A stretch of DNA of 29,331 nt. It comes from Gemmatimonadaceae bacterium (GTDB taxonomy: Bacteria; Latescibacterota; UBA2968; UBA8231). This document shows, piece by piece, positions 15,997 to 22,707 of this stretch. The DNA lies in contig PBSR01000075.1 in the NCBI GenBank assembly GCA_002726335.1, positions 1 through 29,331 on the forward strand. The letters run 5' to 3'. The notes beneath the pieces were generated by a model. The model saw nothing but the letters and a program-made list of their open reading frames with translations. It was not told where the DNA came from and did no database searches. The first letter of the stretch is position 1. Each line of letters starts with the position of its first letter. The position numbers and the translations under genes are program-made.

Positions 15997-16371
15997 TCAG
16001 GCATCGGCGACGATCCCCCGTTTCCGACACAAGGTTCGCAGCCGGGCGATGGCACCGCCCACCTGCCGACCGTTGCGCCGGATGCCGAACAGATGCTGGC
16101 TGACCACCCTTCGGTTGATCCCCATGATCTCGGCCACCTCCTCCTGCGTCTTGTCGTGGAGGAAATAGAGCATGACCGCCTCGCGCTGGCGCTCCGTCAG
16201 GGCGCCGCCTACCAGGTCCATGACGGGGGGAAACAACTGCTCTGTTCGCTCACGCCCGTGATGTCGCAGACGCTGGTCTTCATCATCTTCGTGCCAGATC
16301 GCCGCTGCCGCCGGGTAGCGTTCCAGATCGGCCGGGTCGAGCTGGACTTCCCAGAAATCAGGATTATACAA
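15997..16371 (-). CDS. Sigma-70 region 4-like HTH regulator
   Basis: A TTG start at 16371, preceded by GGAGAGAGG, gives a 124-residue protein. A longer frame exists but would be coded through a terminator hairpin and its U-run, so I reject it. Residues about 58-108 form a sigma region 4 / LuxR-like helix-turn-helix: ALTERQREAVMLYFLHDKTQ, then EEVAEIMGINRRVVSQHL, then a long basic helix (RRNGRQVGGAIARL). The N-terminal half is acidic and aromatic (YNPDFWEVQL, WHEDDEDQ) with no sigma region 2, so it is unlikely to be a complete sigma factor. It may act as a DNA-binding regulator or an RNA-polymerase accessory protein. It is flanked by terminators on both sides and lies in a cluster of small regulatory genes. 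The start codon is the least certain part. Confidence 0.75.
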   Translation of the reverse strand: MYNPDFWEVQLDPADLERYPAAAAIWHEDDEDQRLRHHGRERTEQLFPPVMDLVGGALTERQREAVMLYFLHDKTQEEVAEIMGINRRVVSQHLFGIRRNGRQVGGAIARLRTLCRKRGIVADA

Positions 16372-16413
16372 GATCCTCTCTCCGTGAGGGGATATTCGTG
16401 AATACTGAAACAC

Positions 16414-16445
16414 AAAAAAACCGCAACTGCAGGCTCGCAGTGCGG
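16414..16445 (-). terminator. Intrinsic terminator upstream of the sigma-like gene
   Basis: On the minus strand CCGCACTGC pairs with GCAGTTGCGG (one bulged base) around a six-base loop (16421-16445), followed directly by seven T (16420-16414). This is a textbook factor-independent terminator. It ends whatever is transcribed from the promoter at 16641-16670 and lies 43 bases before the sigma-like start codon, so it may also serve as an attenuator for that gene. Confidence 0.85.
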
Positions 16446-16483
16446 CTCCGGAGAGAGGTAGCAGAAACCAACCGGTCACGTGA

Positions 16484-16555
16484 TCAGGTGGCTGATTCAG
16501 ACTCCCATGGGAGGCAGACCGCGAGCATTGTCGCAAGTGTGCGGATACTCGGCAT
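16484..16555 (-). CDS. Candidate 23-residue small protein or leader peptide
   Basis: An ATG at 16555 follows a strong Shine-Dalgarno sequence (AAAGGGAG, eight bases before the ATG). It opens a 23-codon frame that begins MPSIRTLATMLAV, has one Cys, and ends in an acidic SESAT tail before TGA. Upstream is a good promoter (TTGACA-18-TATCCT) and downstream, about 40 bases after the stop, an intrinsic terminator. This is the complete layout of a small transcription unit of about 220 bases. The peptide could be a short membrane-active protein, a leader peptide that controls read-through into the sigma-like gene, or noise inside a noncoding RNA. There is no run of one amino acid as in classical amino-acid attenuators. 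The coding call is tentative; the existence of a short transcript is more likely. Confidence 0.4.
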   Translation of the reverse strand: MPSIRTLATMLAVCLPWESESAT

Positions 16556-16640
16556 TAATCTGTCTCCCTTTCTTGCGCGAGAGGTACGAGAACGTCCGAG
16601 ACCAAGCGGGCGCTACCACCTGAGTCCCGGCCTGCGCTGG

Positions 16641-16670
16641 AGGATACTCCCCTGACGGGCGCAATGTCAA
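16641..16670 (-). promoter_or_regulatory. Sigma-70-type promoter of the small transcript
   Basis: On the minus strand a perfect TTGACA (16670-16665) is followed after 18 bases by TATCCT (16646-16641, four of six consensus bases). Transcription would start near 16634 and reach the terminator ending at 16414, giving an RNA of about 220 bases. It is the best promoter match in the window. Confidence 0.6.
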
Positions 16671-16745
16671 GGCATATTCTGCTACGCTCTACACAGGAGC
16701 GGATGCACTATTCCGCAGGAAATGCCGGGAAAATCCATGGAAACG

Positions 16746-16809
16746 AAAAAAAGTGCACGCACCCGGATCAGGTGGAGGAGCTGGTAGAATCACGGATTCC
16801 CGATCCGGG
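16746..16809 (-). terminator. Possible terminator after the mini-HTH gene
   Basis: On the minus strand, 27 bases after the stop at 16836, CCCGGATC (16809-16802) pairs with GATCCGGG (16769-16762) around a 32-base segment that has its own small GAATC/GATTC hairpin. A run of seven T follows ten bases after the stem (16752-16746), behind a weak GTGC-GT-GCAC hairpin. The large loop and the gap before the T-run make it atypical. Confidence 0.45.
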
Positions 16810-16835
16810 CGCGGCGATGGGACAACAGCGAGTTT

Positions 16836-17024
16836 TCAGTCAGACGACAGGGCCGGACTACGGTCCTTCTGGCGGCGTGCGTACGGCGTTTCGATCCCAT
16901 AGCGTCGACAGGCTCTGGAGAAGCCTCTCATGCTCATGCCGAGGGCGGCACCGGCGTCTTTATTGGTCTTGTAGACGCGCGCCGCCCGCTCGAGGATGTC
17001 GACGGGAACTCCGGTCAGAATCAT
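16836..17024 (-). CDS. 62-residue Fis-like helix-turn-helix mini-protein (paralogue A)
   Basis: The ATG at 17024 has AGGAG ten bases upstream and gives 62 residues. Residues about 8-50 resemble the HTH of Fis and the NtrC C-terminus: ILERAARVYKTNKDAGAALG, then MSMRGFSRACRRYGIETP, comparable to the Fis pattern of a helix, N..AA..LG(I/M)S, R..L.R.(L/C)..YGI. A basic tail follows (ARRQKDR). Unlike Fis it lacks the N-terminal dimerisation arms, so it is little more than the DNA-binding unit. A paralogue at 26886 is identical at 24 of the first 55 positions without a gap. A large hairpin lies just upstream and a CRP-type palindrome about 140 bases upstream. I infer a small DNA-binding regulator; its targets are unknown. 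Confidence 0.75.
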   Translation of the reverse strand: MILTGVPVDILERAARVYKTNKDAGAALGMSMRGFSRACRRYGIETPYARRQKDRSPALSSD

Positions 17025-17047
17025 CAGAATGCGACTCCTACAAAGGC

Positions 17048-17095
17048 TCGCGGGGTATCCCCCCGACTCGTGGTCGGGGTCAATATACCTCGCGA
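17048..17095 (-). promoter_or_regulatory. Large interrupted hairpin upstream of mini-HTH gene A
   Basis: Three nested arms pair in order: TCGCG (17048-17052) with CGCGA (17091-17095), GGTAT (17054-17058) with ATACC (17085-17089), and CCCCGAC (17061-17067) with GTCGGGG (17073-17079), leaving a five-base loop. That is 17 base pairs in 48 bases. The structure ends 23 bases before the start codon. There is no U-run, so it is more likely a leader structure, RNA-stability element or operator than a terminator. A TATATT word (17087-17082, minus strand) lies inside it, so a promoter at that word would disrupt the RNA hairpin. Confidence 0.55.
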
Positions 17096-17156
17096 CAGTT
17101 GGGGGGCGCATCCGTACAACTACTGAAAATGACGCCCCTGGTCGGAAGATTCGGGC

Positions 17157-17172
17157 TGTGATCCAGATCACG
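17157..17172. promoter_or_regulatory. CRP/FNR-type palindrome
   Basis: TGTGATCCAGATCACG matches the CRP consensus TGTGA-N6-TCACA at nine of ten defined positions. It lies between the mini-HTH gene (start 17024, minus strand) and the GNAT gene (start 17421, plus strand), so it could control either. The remaining sequence from 17173 to 17411 shows no convincing gene, promoter or repeat. A regulator of the CRP superfamily in this organism is assumed, not seen. Confidence 0.45.
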
Positions 17173-17420
17173 TGAGCAAGCTCGCGAAAATAGACGAGTC
17201 ACCGTCGGACAGGTTCCCACATTCTGCGCAAGTTTTCTGCAGCCAGCGATATGCGCGAAAGACATGGATATGACGAGAGAAGACGTGATGGAGTCTTCGC
17301 TGCCCATGGATTTTCCTCTGCTGGCCCTGCGGGCGGGCTCATGCATGTCGCGCATATTCACCTGATGACACTCGACACGGCCGTTGGAAGGAGGTCACGT
17401 CGAGTGATATCTTGCCGACC

Positions 17421-18224
17421 ATGGGCGACACACAGACAGGGGAGACTCTCCTGACAGAATCGCAGCGAATGGATCTGCTGCGGCGCTTCGACGCGGAGCG
17501 CCGGGATCTGCTCCCGGGCCATGCCCTGCGTGTACAGGAAGGAGGGGTAGTGCGTCATGTGGATCGTTTCGGCACATCGAGCGACATCGTGTTCTCCTCG
17601 CACACAGAGGCACAGTTCGATGCCGCCGTGCAGCAAGAGATCGCGTATTTCGAGCACAGGGGGCACGACTTCGAATGGAAAGCATACGCGCACGATCCAC
17701 CGGGACGGCTGTTCGAGCGACTGCGACATCTTGGTTTCGACATCGGCACGGAAGAGGCCGTCGTCGTGGCTCCCGTTGGTCGCGTCATCGAGGCCGAGGA
17801 TCCCGGCCATGACGTGCGCTCCGTAACCGATGAGTCAGGTCTGGCCGACTACATGCAGGTCCGGGTCCAGGTCTGGCCGGATACACCTGCTGCGTACGGA
17901 GAGTCCCTTGCCCGACAACTCCGCAACGACCCATCGTCCCTCGAGATGTGCGTCGCTTATGTTGATGGCCTGCCCGTGGGATCAGCGCGCAACGGCTTCC
18001 ATCCCGACAGCCTGTTCAGCGGCATGGCGGGGGGCGGCGTCATCAGGAAGTACCGCCATCGCGGCGTGTACCGCAGTATGGTGGCACACCGGGCGCGGCA
18101 GGCGGCTGCCCGCAACGTGCCATGGCTGCAAGTGGACGCCCTGCCATCGAGTCGCCCCATCCTGGAGGGTCTGGGCTTCACGGCGATCACCACCACCAGA
18201 CCATGTCTGTGGAGGACGTCATGA
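17421..18224 (+). CDS. GNAT-family N-acetyltransferase
   Basis: The product is 267 residues from ATG 17421; an in-frame TTG at 17412 is an alternative, and a strong AAGGAGG lies at 17388-17394, rather far from both. The C-terminal half is a GNAT domain. CVAYVDGLPVGSARNGF gives the beta-2/3 hairpin, GGGVIRKYRHRGVYRSMV the acetyl-CoA loop (RHRGVY), and VPWLQVDALPSSRPILEGLG the end of the fold. The N-terminal half (about 1-120) is alpha/beta without a recognised motif and may be a degenerate second GNAT domain. The substrate is unknown. It starts the seven-gene plus-strand run, and its stop overlaps the next start by four bases (ATGA). Confidence 0.85.
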   Translation: MGDTQTGETLLTESQRMDLLRRFDAERRDLLPGHALRVQEGGVVRHVDRFGTSSDIVFSSHTEAQFDAAVQQEIAYFEHRGHDFEWKAYAHDPPGRLFERLRHLGFDIGTEEAVVVAPVGRVIEAEDPGHDVRSVTDESGLADYMQVRVQVWPDTPAAYGESLARQLRNDPSSLEMCVAYVDGLPVGSARNGFHPDSLFSGMAGGGVIRKYRHRGVYRSMVAHRARQAAARNVPWLQVDALPSSRPILEGLGFTAITTTRPCLWRTS

Positions 18225-18943
18225 CCGACGTGGCCGACACCATCCGCTATCGCTACGACTTTCTGCTGCCAGGAGGCACGGAGCGAACCTTCGATCTGCA
18301 CCTCGACCGGTCGAGCCTCGCCCTGGCGCCTGTGGATCCAGCGGCACCCCTGCCCGCATGGACCGAGCTGGGATGCAGCCAGTGCGACAACTGCCCGCTG
18401 CAGCAGCAGGCGCATCCACACTGTCCGATTGCGGCGAATATCTCGGACTTTGTCGGGTTCTTCTCCGACGCCGCATCCTACGAAGAGATCGACCTGCGCA
18501 TCAGCACCGATGAGCGCAGCTACGTCAAGCGTACGCACATGTCGGAGGCCGTCAGCTCCCTGCTCGGCATCTATATGGTGACGAGTGGCTGTCCGGTGAT
18601 GGAGAAGCTGCGCCCCATGGTGCGCTTCCACCTGCCTCTGGCAACCGCCGAAGAGACGACGTTCCGTGCCCTGGCCATGTATCTGGTGGCGCAGTATTTC
18701 GTCTCTCGCAGCGGCGGTACTCCCGATTGGGAACTGGCAAACCTGCCGCATATCTACCAACAGGTGCAGATTGTCAACCGGGGCTTTACAGAGCGACTGC
18801 GCCAGTCAGTGGAGCAGGACGCGAGCCTCAACGCCGTGGTGCGCCTCGATGCTTTCGTCGGGATCATATTGCTGTCCCTCAACGCCGACATGCTGGATGA
18901 CATTCAGAGACTCTTCGCTTCGTACCTGCCCGAGGGAGGGTGA
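18221..18943 (+). CDS. Conserved Cys-motif protein of unknown function
   Basis: The ATG at 18221 overlaps the GNAT stop (ATGA) and has GGAGG six bases upstream, giving 240 residues. An N-terminal beta region (TIRYRYDFLLPGGTERTFDL) leads to a cysteine motif near residues 50-70 (CSQCDNCPLQ, then CPIA), which could hold a metal or an Fe-S cluster. A mostly helical region follows with SGCPVMEKLRPMVRFHLPLA and YLVAQYFVSRSGGTPDW. I recall proteins with this pattern being listed as a domain of unknown function (possibly DUF6901), but I cannot confirm the number. The four clustered Cys and the later SGCP make a redox or metal role plausible. It is translationally coupled on both sides. Confidence 0.7.
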   Translation: MTDVADTIRYRYDFLLPGGTERTFDLHLDRSSLALAPVDPAAPLPAWTELGCSQCDNCPLQQQAHPHCPIAANISDFVGFFSDAASYEEIDLRISTDERSYVKRTHMSEAVSSLLGIYMVTSGCPVMEKLRPMVRFHLPLATAEETTFRALAMYLVAQYFVSRSGGTPDWELANLPHIYQQVQIVNRGFTERLRQSVEQDASLNAVVRLDAFVGIILLSLNADMLDDIQRLFASYLPEGG

Positions 18944-19551
18944 TGCTGTCGCCGGACCAGCGCGTCTGTTTCGTCGGCGATTCCTTCGTTCAGGGCACCA
19001 TGGACGAGGCCTGCCTGGGTTGGGCCGGGCGGGTCTGCGCCGCAGCCCGGGGGGCAGGATTCGAGTTGACGGGGTACAACCTGGGCGTGCGACGGGATAC
19101 GAGCGACGACGTCCGGCGGCGCTGGCTGACCGAGTGTGAGGCGCGGCTGCCAGAGGGACTGGAGGCGGCCGGCGTGGTGTTCGCCTTTGGCACCAATGAC
19201 ACAACGGAGGAGGCAGGTCACCGCCGCGTGACGGCAGATGACAGCGTCGCCAATCTCAGGGACATTCTTGCAGTAGCAGCCGGCCGGGGTTGGCGCACTT
19301 GCTTCATCGGCCCGCCACCTGTCGATGATGCCGCCCAGAACGAGCGGATCGACTCCCTGTCGGACCGACTCGTGCGGGAGGCAAAGCAGGAAGGAGTGCC
19401 GGCCCTCTCCGTGTTCGAGGCACTGGCAGCGGACGAGATCTGGATGCGGGAGGCGGCAAGCAATGACGGCGCCCACCCTTCGGGAGCGGGGTATGAACGC
19501 CTGGCGCAGCTGGTGCTGCAGTGGGAGGACTGGTGGTTTCAGAGAACCTGA
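18943..19551 (+). CDS. SGNH/GDSL-family hydrolase
   Basis: The roughly 202-residue protein carries all four SGNH blocks: VGDSF with the nucleophile Ser14, an NLGVRRDTS segment with the oxyanion-hole Gly, FGTND with Asn85, and a C-terminal DGAHPSGAGY with the catalytic Asp-His pair. Members hydrolyse ester bonds in lipids, acetylated sugars or thioesters. There is no signal peptide, so the acting site is probably cytoplasmic. The ATG at 18943 shares one base with the preceding stop (TGATG) after a GAGGGAGGG ribosome-binding sequence; a GTG three bases earlier is possible. In this cluster an acetyl- or acyl-sugar esterase would fit, but that is inference. Confidence 0.9.
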   Translation: MLSPDQRVCFVGDSFVQGTMDEACLGWAGRVCAAARGAGFELTGYNLGVRRDTSDDVRRRWLTECEARLPEGLEAAGVVFAFGTNDTTEEAGHRRVTADDSVANLRDILAVAAGRGWRTCFIGPPPVDDAAQNERIDSLSDRLVREAKQEGVPALSVFEALAADEIWMREAASNDGAHPSGAGYERLAQLVLQWEDWWFQRT

Positions 19552-20165
19552 GGGATGTCGACGCCTGGCTCTTCGATCTGGGCAACGTCGTGATCGGCAT
19601 AAATTTCGAGCACGCTCTGCATCACTGGGCCCGGGCCGCCGACCGTGACGTCGGCGATCTGCGTCAGCGCTTCCACTTCGACGAGGCCTACGAGCGTCAC
19701 GAGCGGGGCCAGATCGAGGCGGCGCAATACTTCGAGTCCCTGCGGTCCCTGCTGGGCCTCGACCTGGCCGACGAGGATCTGGCCGCCGGCTGGAACGCGA
19801 TCTACACCGGGCTCATCCCCGAAGTGGTGGCGCTGTTGCCGGCGATGGCTCGCAGCCGGCAACTCTACGCATTCACGAACACGAACGTCACCCATCACCG
19901 AGCCTGGTCGGCGATGTACGCCCGACAGCTGCAGCCCTTCGAGCACATTTTCCTCTCCTGCAGCCTCGGACTGCGCAAACCGGAGGCGGCGGCCTTCGAG
20001 GCGATCGCCCGCCAGACGGGTGTGCCCCTGGACAGGATGCTCTTTTTCGATGATACAGAAGAAAACGTGCTCGGGGCTCGAGCCGCCGGCATGCCGGCCG
20101 TGTGGGTGCACTCACCACAGGACGTGATCGACGCAGTAGTACCGTACATCGGAGATGAGGGATGA
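19533..20165 (+). CDS. HAD-superfamily phosphatase, YihX-like
   Basis: The GTG at 19533 has GGAGG four bases upstream and gives 210 residues, overlapping the SGNH gene by 19 bases; a GTG at 19521 is a less likely start. HAD motif I is in WLFDLGNVVIG (nucleophile Asp15), motif II is AFTNTN, motif III is RKPEAAAFEAI, and motif IV is FFDDTEENVLGARAAGM. The cap segment with YERHERGQIEAAQYFESL closely follows E. coli YihX, an alpha-D-glucose-1-phosphate phosphatase. The protein is therefore probably a small-molecule sugar phosphatase in the cytoplasm. The actual substrate is not certain, because HAD enzymes are promiscuous. Its stop overlaps the next start by four bases (ATGA). Confidence 0.88.
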   Translation: MVSENLRDVDAWLFDLGNVVIGINFEHALHHWARAADRDVGDLRQRFHFDEAYERHERGQIEAAQYFESLRSLLGLDLADEDLAAGWNAIYTGLIPEVVALLPAMARSRQLYAFTNTNVTHHRAWSAMYARQLQPFEHIFLSCSLGLRKPEAAAFEAIARQTGVPLDRMLFFDDTEENVLGARAAGMPAVWVHSPQDVIDAVVPYIGDEG

Positions 20166-21268
20166 ACCACAGGTTGCTCCGCGGGTGCTCAACAGGGCTG
20201 AAGCTGGGTGTTCTGGCCATCGCGCTGGCCGGCTGCGCCGCACCCGCCGGCCGGTCGCAAGGTGGTGTACCGCCCGTGTTCGCCAACGAGCGTGAGAAGG
20301 AAGTGGTGTGCGTCGTTGAGCGCCTGCCGAATTACATTACGCATCTGACCGCCGTGGCCGGCCTGCCATGGCACACGTCCTACGCTGACGCCTATGGCCA
20401 CACCGTCGACGCCGAGAGCCATCAGATCCTGCGGCGTCATGCGCCCATGCTGCAGTGGGGCCACGGGTTCACCGGAGACCTGGCGCCCTTCTTCGTCCTG
20501 CTTCCCGCCTATCTGCCCCTGGAGGATGAGTTTTCCCTGTTCGAGTACATGCGCGCTGTCGACGAGGCCATGGGCTCTCAGCAGTACGACGCCATCAGGG
20601 ATCTGTACCCGCGGCAGATGACGCGCCTGACCTGGTGGCTGTTCGATTTCGAGGGCTTCTTCTACAGTCGCTCCGAGGTCTACGAGACGTACCTGCGAGC
20701 AGTACGGCAACTCGTCCACGTGTACGAGTACAACTATCAGAGATGGGATGAGGAGGTCTGGAACGACGCCGAACTGGACCTCGATCTGGCCGCCGATGAG
20801 CTCAATGGCCAGCTCTGGTCGCTGCGGTTGCTCGATACCTGGGAGGAGATGACCGGGCAGCGCTTTCGCGGGAACCGCTACGAGATTTCGCTCACGGCGG
20901 CGCCGGCAGGCAGGGGGATCACGAGTCTGGGGTACGATCGCAGCCTGCTGTCAGCCGACCAGGATCAGGCGCATATGCTCGGGCTCATCGTGCACGAGAT
21001 CGGTACACATCTGCTCGTCGATCTGTACCGGGAGGCGTCAGACCGCGACCTGAAGGGGGGCGAGCTCGACTGGCAGACGAACGCTGCCTACGCGGGGCTG
21101 ACCGCCCATTACACGCGACAGATTCTGCCCGAGTTTGAAACCGAGATCGAGAACGACGTCGAGTACTTTGCCGGCATCTACCGGCAGCTGGCTGACGAGG
21201 AACCACAGGCCGACGCCCGGCGGTTGATGGAGCGGGCACTGCGGCAGCCTCGCACAGGCCGTTGGTGA
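20162..21268 (+). CDS. Lipoprotein with HExxxH (HEIGTH) zinc-protease-like motif
   Basis: The 368-residue product has a lipoprotein signal peptide with lipobox LAGC (Cys25). The middle is rich in aromatic and acidic residues (LLPAYLPLEDEFSLFEYMRA, WWLFDFEGFFYSRSEVYETY). At 278-283 the sequence HEIGTH lies in the hydrophobic helix MLGLIVHEIGTHLLVDLY. This is the HExxxH zinc motif seen in the DUF1704/MATCAP group of metallopeptidases and a few other gluzincin relatives, rather than the usual HExxH. A third ligand might be one of the later Glu or Asp residues (EIENDVEYF). I do not recognise the rest of the protein, so the enzymatic call is tentative. It would face the periplasm or cell surface, beside a glycoside-hydrolase-like protein and a sulfatase. 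A GTG for the next gene overlaps its stop. Confidence 0.6.
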   Translation: MNHRLLRGCSTGLKLGVLAIALAGCAAPAGRSQGGVPPVFANEREKEVVCVVERLPNYITHLTAVAGLPWHTSYADAYGHTVDAESHQILRRHAPMLQWGHGFTGDLAPFFVLLPAYLPLEDEFSLFEYMRAVDEAMGSQQYDAIRDLYPRQMTRLTWWLFDFEGFFYSRSEVYETYLRAVRQLVHVYEYNYQRWDEEVWNDAELDLDLAADELNGQLWSLRLLDTWEEMTGQRFRGNRYEISLTAAPAGRGITSLGYDRSLLSADQDQAHMLGLIVHEIGTHLLVDLYREASDRDLKGGELDWQTNAAYAGLTAHYTRQILPEFETEIENDVEYFAGIYRQLADEEPQADARRLMERALRQPRTGRW

Positions 21269-22689
21269 CACATGGTGTGCACAGGCGCCTGTTGTGGGTG
21301 CTCACGGGAGGGATTGTGATGACGACGGCTACAGCACAGGCCGAGAAAGGGGCCGGGCGTATTCAGCCCTGGGGGGAGAACCCCCGATTCTGGCAGTACG
21401 GCGGCAAACCCGTCTGGCTCCTGGGCGGATCGGTGAAGGACAATCTGTTCCAGATCCCCGATCTCGAGGCTCATTTGGATCTGCTGGTGTCGGTAGGAGG
21501 CAATTACATCCGTAACACGATGTCGGATCGCCCCGACCAGGGCTTCGAGATCAAGGCCTTCGCCAGAGGCGAGGACGGACGCTACGATCTGAGTCACTGG
21601 AACGACGCCTACTGGCAGCGCTTCGAGATGCTGCTGCAACTGACGTCTGCCAGGGACATCATCGTGCAGATCGAGATGTGGGACCGCTTCGATCACGGCC
21701 AGGACAACTGGCAGTCGGATCCCTACAACCCGACGAACAACATCAACTACGGCCACGATGAATCCGGCCTGGCCGCCGAGTATCCCGACCATCCAGGTTC
21801 GAATGGGCAGCCCTTTTTCTACACCGTTCCTGAACTGGGGGACAACCGGGTCGTTCTGCCGTTTCAACAGGCCTTCATCGACAAGGTGCTGTCCTGTTCG
21901 CTGAAGTATGACAACATCCTGTACTGCATGGACAACGAAACATCAGGGGACCCTGCCTGGGGGCGCTACTGGGCGAAGTACGTCGGTGACGCTGCTGCCA
22001 TTGCCGGAGTGGATGTAGAGATCACGGAGATGTGGGACCACTGGGACGTTCGCCACGAGACGCACAGGCCGACTTTCGATCACCCGGAGCTGTATACCTT
22101 CGTCGACATCGCGCAGAACTCGCACAACCCGGGACAGACCAACTGGGAACGGGCCCAGTGGGTGCGTGCCTACCTGGCCGATCACCCGCGGCCGATGAAT
22201 TCGACGAAGATCTACGGCGCCGACACGTCCAAGTGGACCGATCGGGGGGTGAGCGCCGAACACGGGCAGCAGGTGTTCTGGCGCAATCTCATCGGCGGCT
22301 TTGCTTCCAGTCGCTTCCACCGGCCGCCCTCCGGTCTGGGGTTGAGCGAGACGGCGCAGGCGAACCTGCGCAGCGCCAGAATGCTGCAGGCCCACTTCGA
22401 CGTGTTTCATGCCGAAGCCGATGCCGATTTTCAGCTGCTGTCCGACCGTGACGAAAACGAGGCCTATGCGGCGGTTGTCTCCGGACGACAGTACGCGGTC
22501 TACTTCCCGGATGGAGGCCAGGTCCGGCTCGATGCAGGCGATGTTCCGGTGGGAGTCAATCTCACCGTGGCCGTCATGGATATCGCCGCGAGCCGTTGGC
22601 TCGACGGAGTCTCGCTTGCTGCCGGCGGCGGCATGATCGATCTGCGGACCCCGCCGGGGCCGCACATCGCCCTGGTCACCAAGGACTAA
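21265..22689 (+). CDS. Secreted glycoside-hydrolase-like TIM-barrel protein
   Basis: The GTG at 21265 overlaps the previous stop (GTGA) and opens a 474-residue protein with a signal peptide ending near TATAQA. The mature part begins RIQPWGENPRFWQYGGKPVW, and then LLGGSVKDNLFQIPDLEAHLD. This opening is typical of large families of putative glycoside hydrolases (clan GH-A-like barrels near the DUF4038 group). Candidate acidic catalytic residues are Glu225 (YCMDNE at the end of a strand) and Glu255 (VEITEMW). The C-terminal 100 residues look like a beta-sandwich. I associate close relatives with Latescibacterota, Poribacteria and Planctomycetes metagenomes. The polymer substrate is unknown. It precedes a sulfatase by 18 bases. 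Confidence 0.75.
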   Translation: MTHGVHRRLLWVLTGGIVMTTATAQAEKGAGRIQPWGENPRFWQYGGKPVWLLGGSVKDNLFQIPDLEAHLDLLVSVGGNYIRNTMSDRPDQGFEIKAFARGEDGRYDLSHWNDAYWQRFEMLLQLTSARDIIVQIEMWDRFDHGQDNWQSDPYNPTNNINYGHDESGLAAEYPDHPGSNGQPFFYTVPELGDNRVVLPFQQAFIDKVLSCSLKYDNILYCMDNETSGDPAWGRYWAKYVGDAAAIAGVDVEITEMWDHWDVRHETHRPTFDHPELYTFVDIAQNSHNPGQTNWERAQWVRAYLADHPRPMNSTKIYGADTSKWTDRGVSAEHGQQVFWRNLIGGFASSRFHRPPSGLGLSETAQANLRSARMLQAHFDVFHAEADADFQLLSDRDENEAYAAVVSGRQYAVYFPDGGQVRLDAGDVPVGVNLTVAVMDIAASRWLDGVSLAAGGGMIDLRTPPGPHIALVTKD

Positions 22690-22707
22690 TGTCAGGATAA
22701 AAGAACC

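Noticed and set aside
15997..16536. A longer version of the sigma-like protein starting at 16536
   Set aside because: It would be translated through a perfect terminator hairpin and seven-T run and starts at a TTG without a ribosome-binding sequence. The TTG at 16371 has one.
17264..17365. A 33-codon plus-strand open frame in the gap before the GNAT gene
   Set aside because: It has an ATG but no convincing Shine-Dalgarno sequence or promoter, and the peptide shows no feature.
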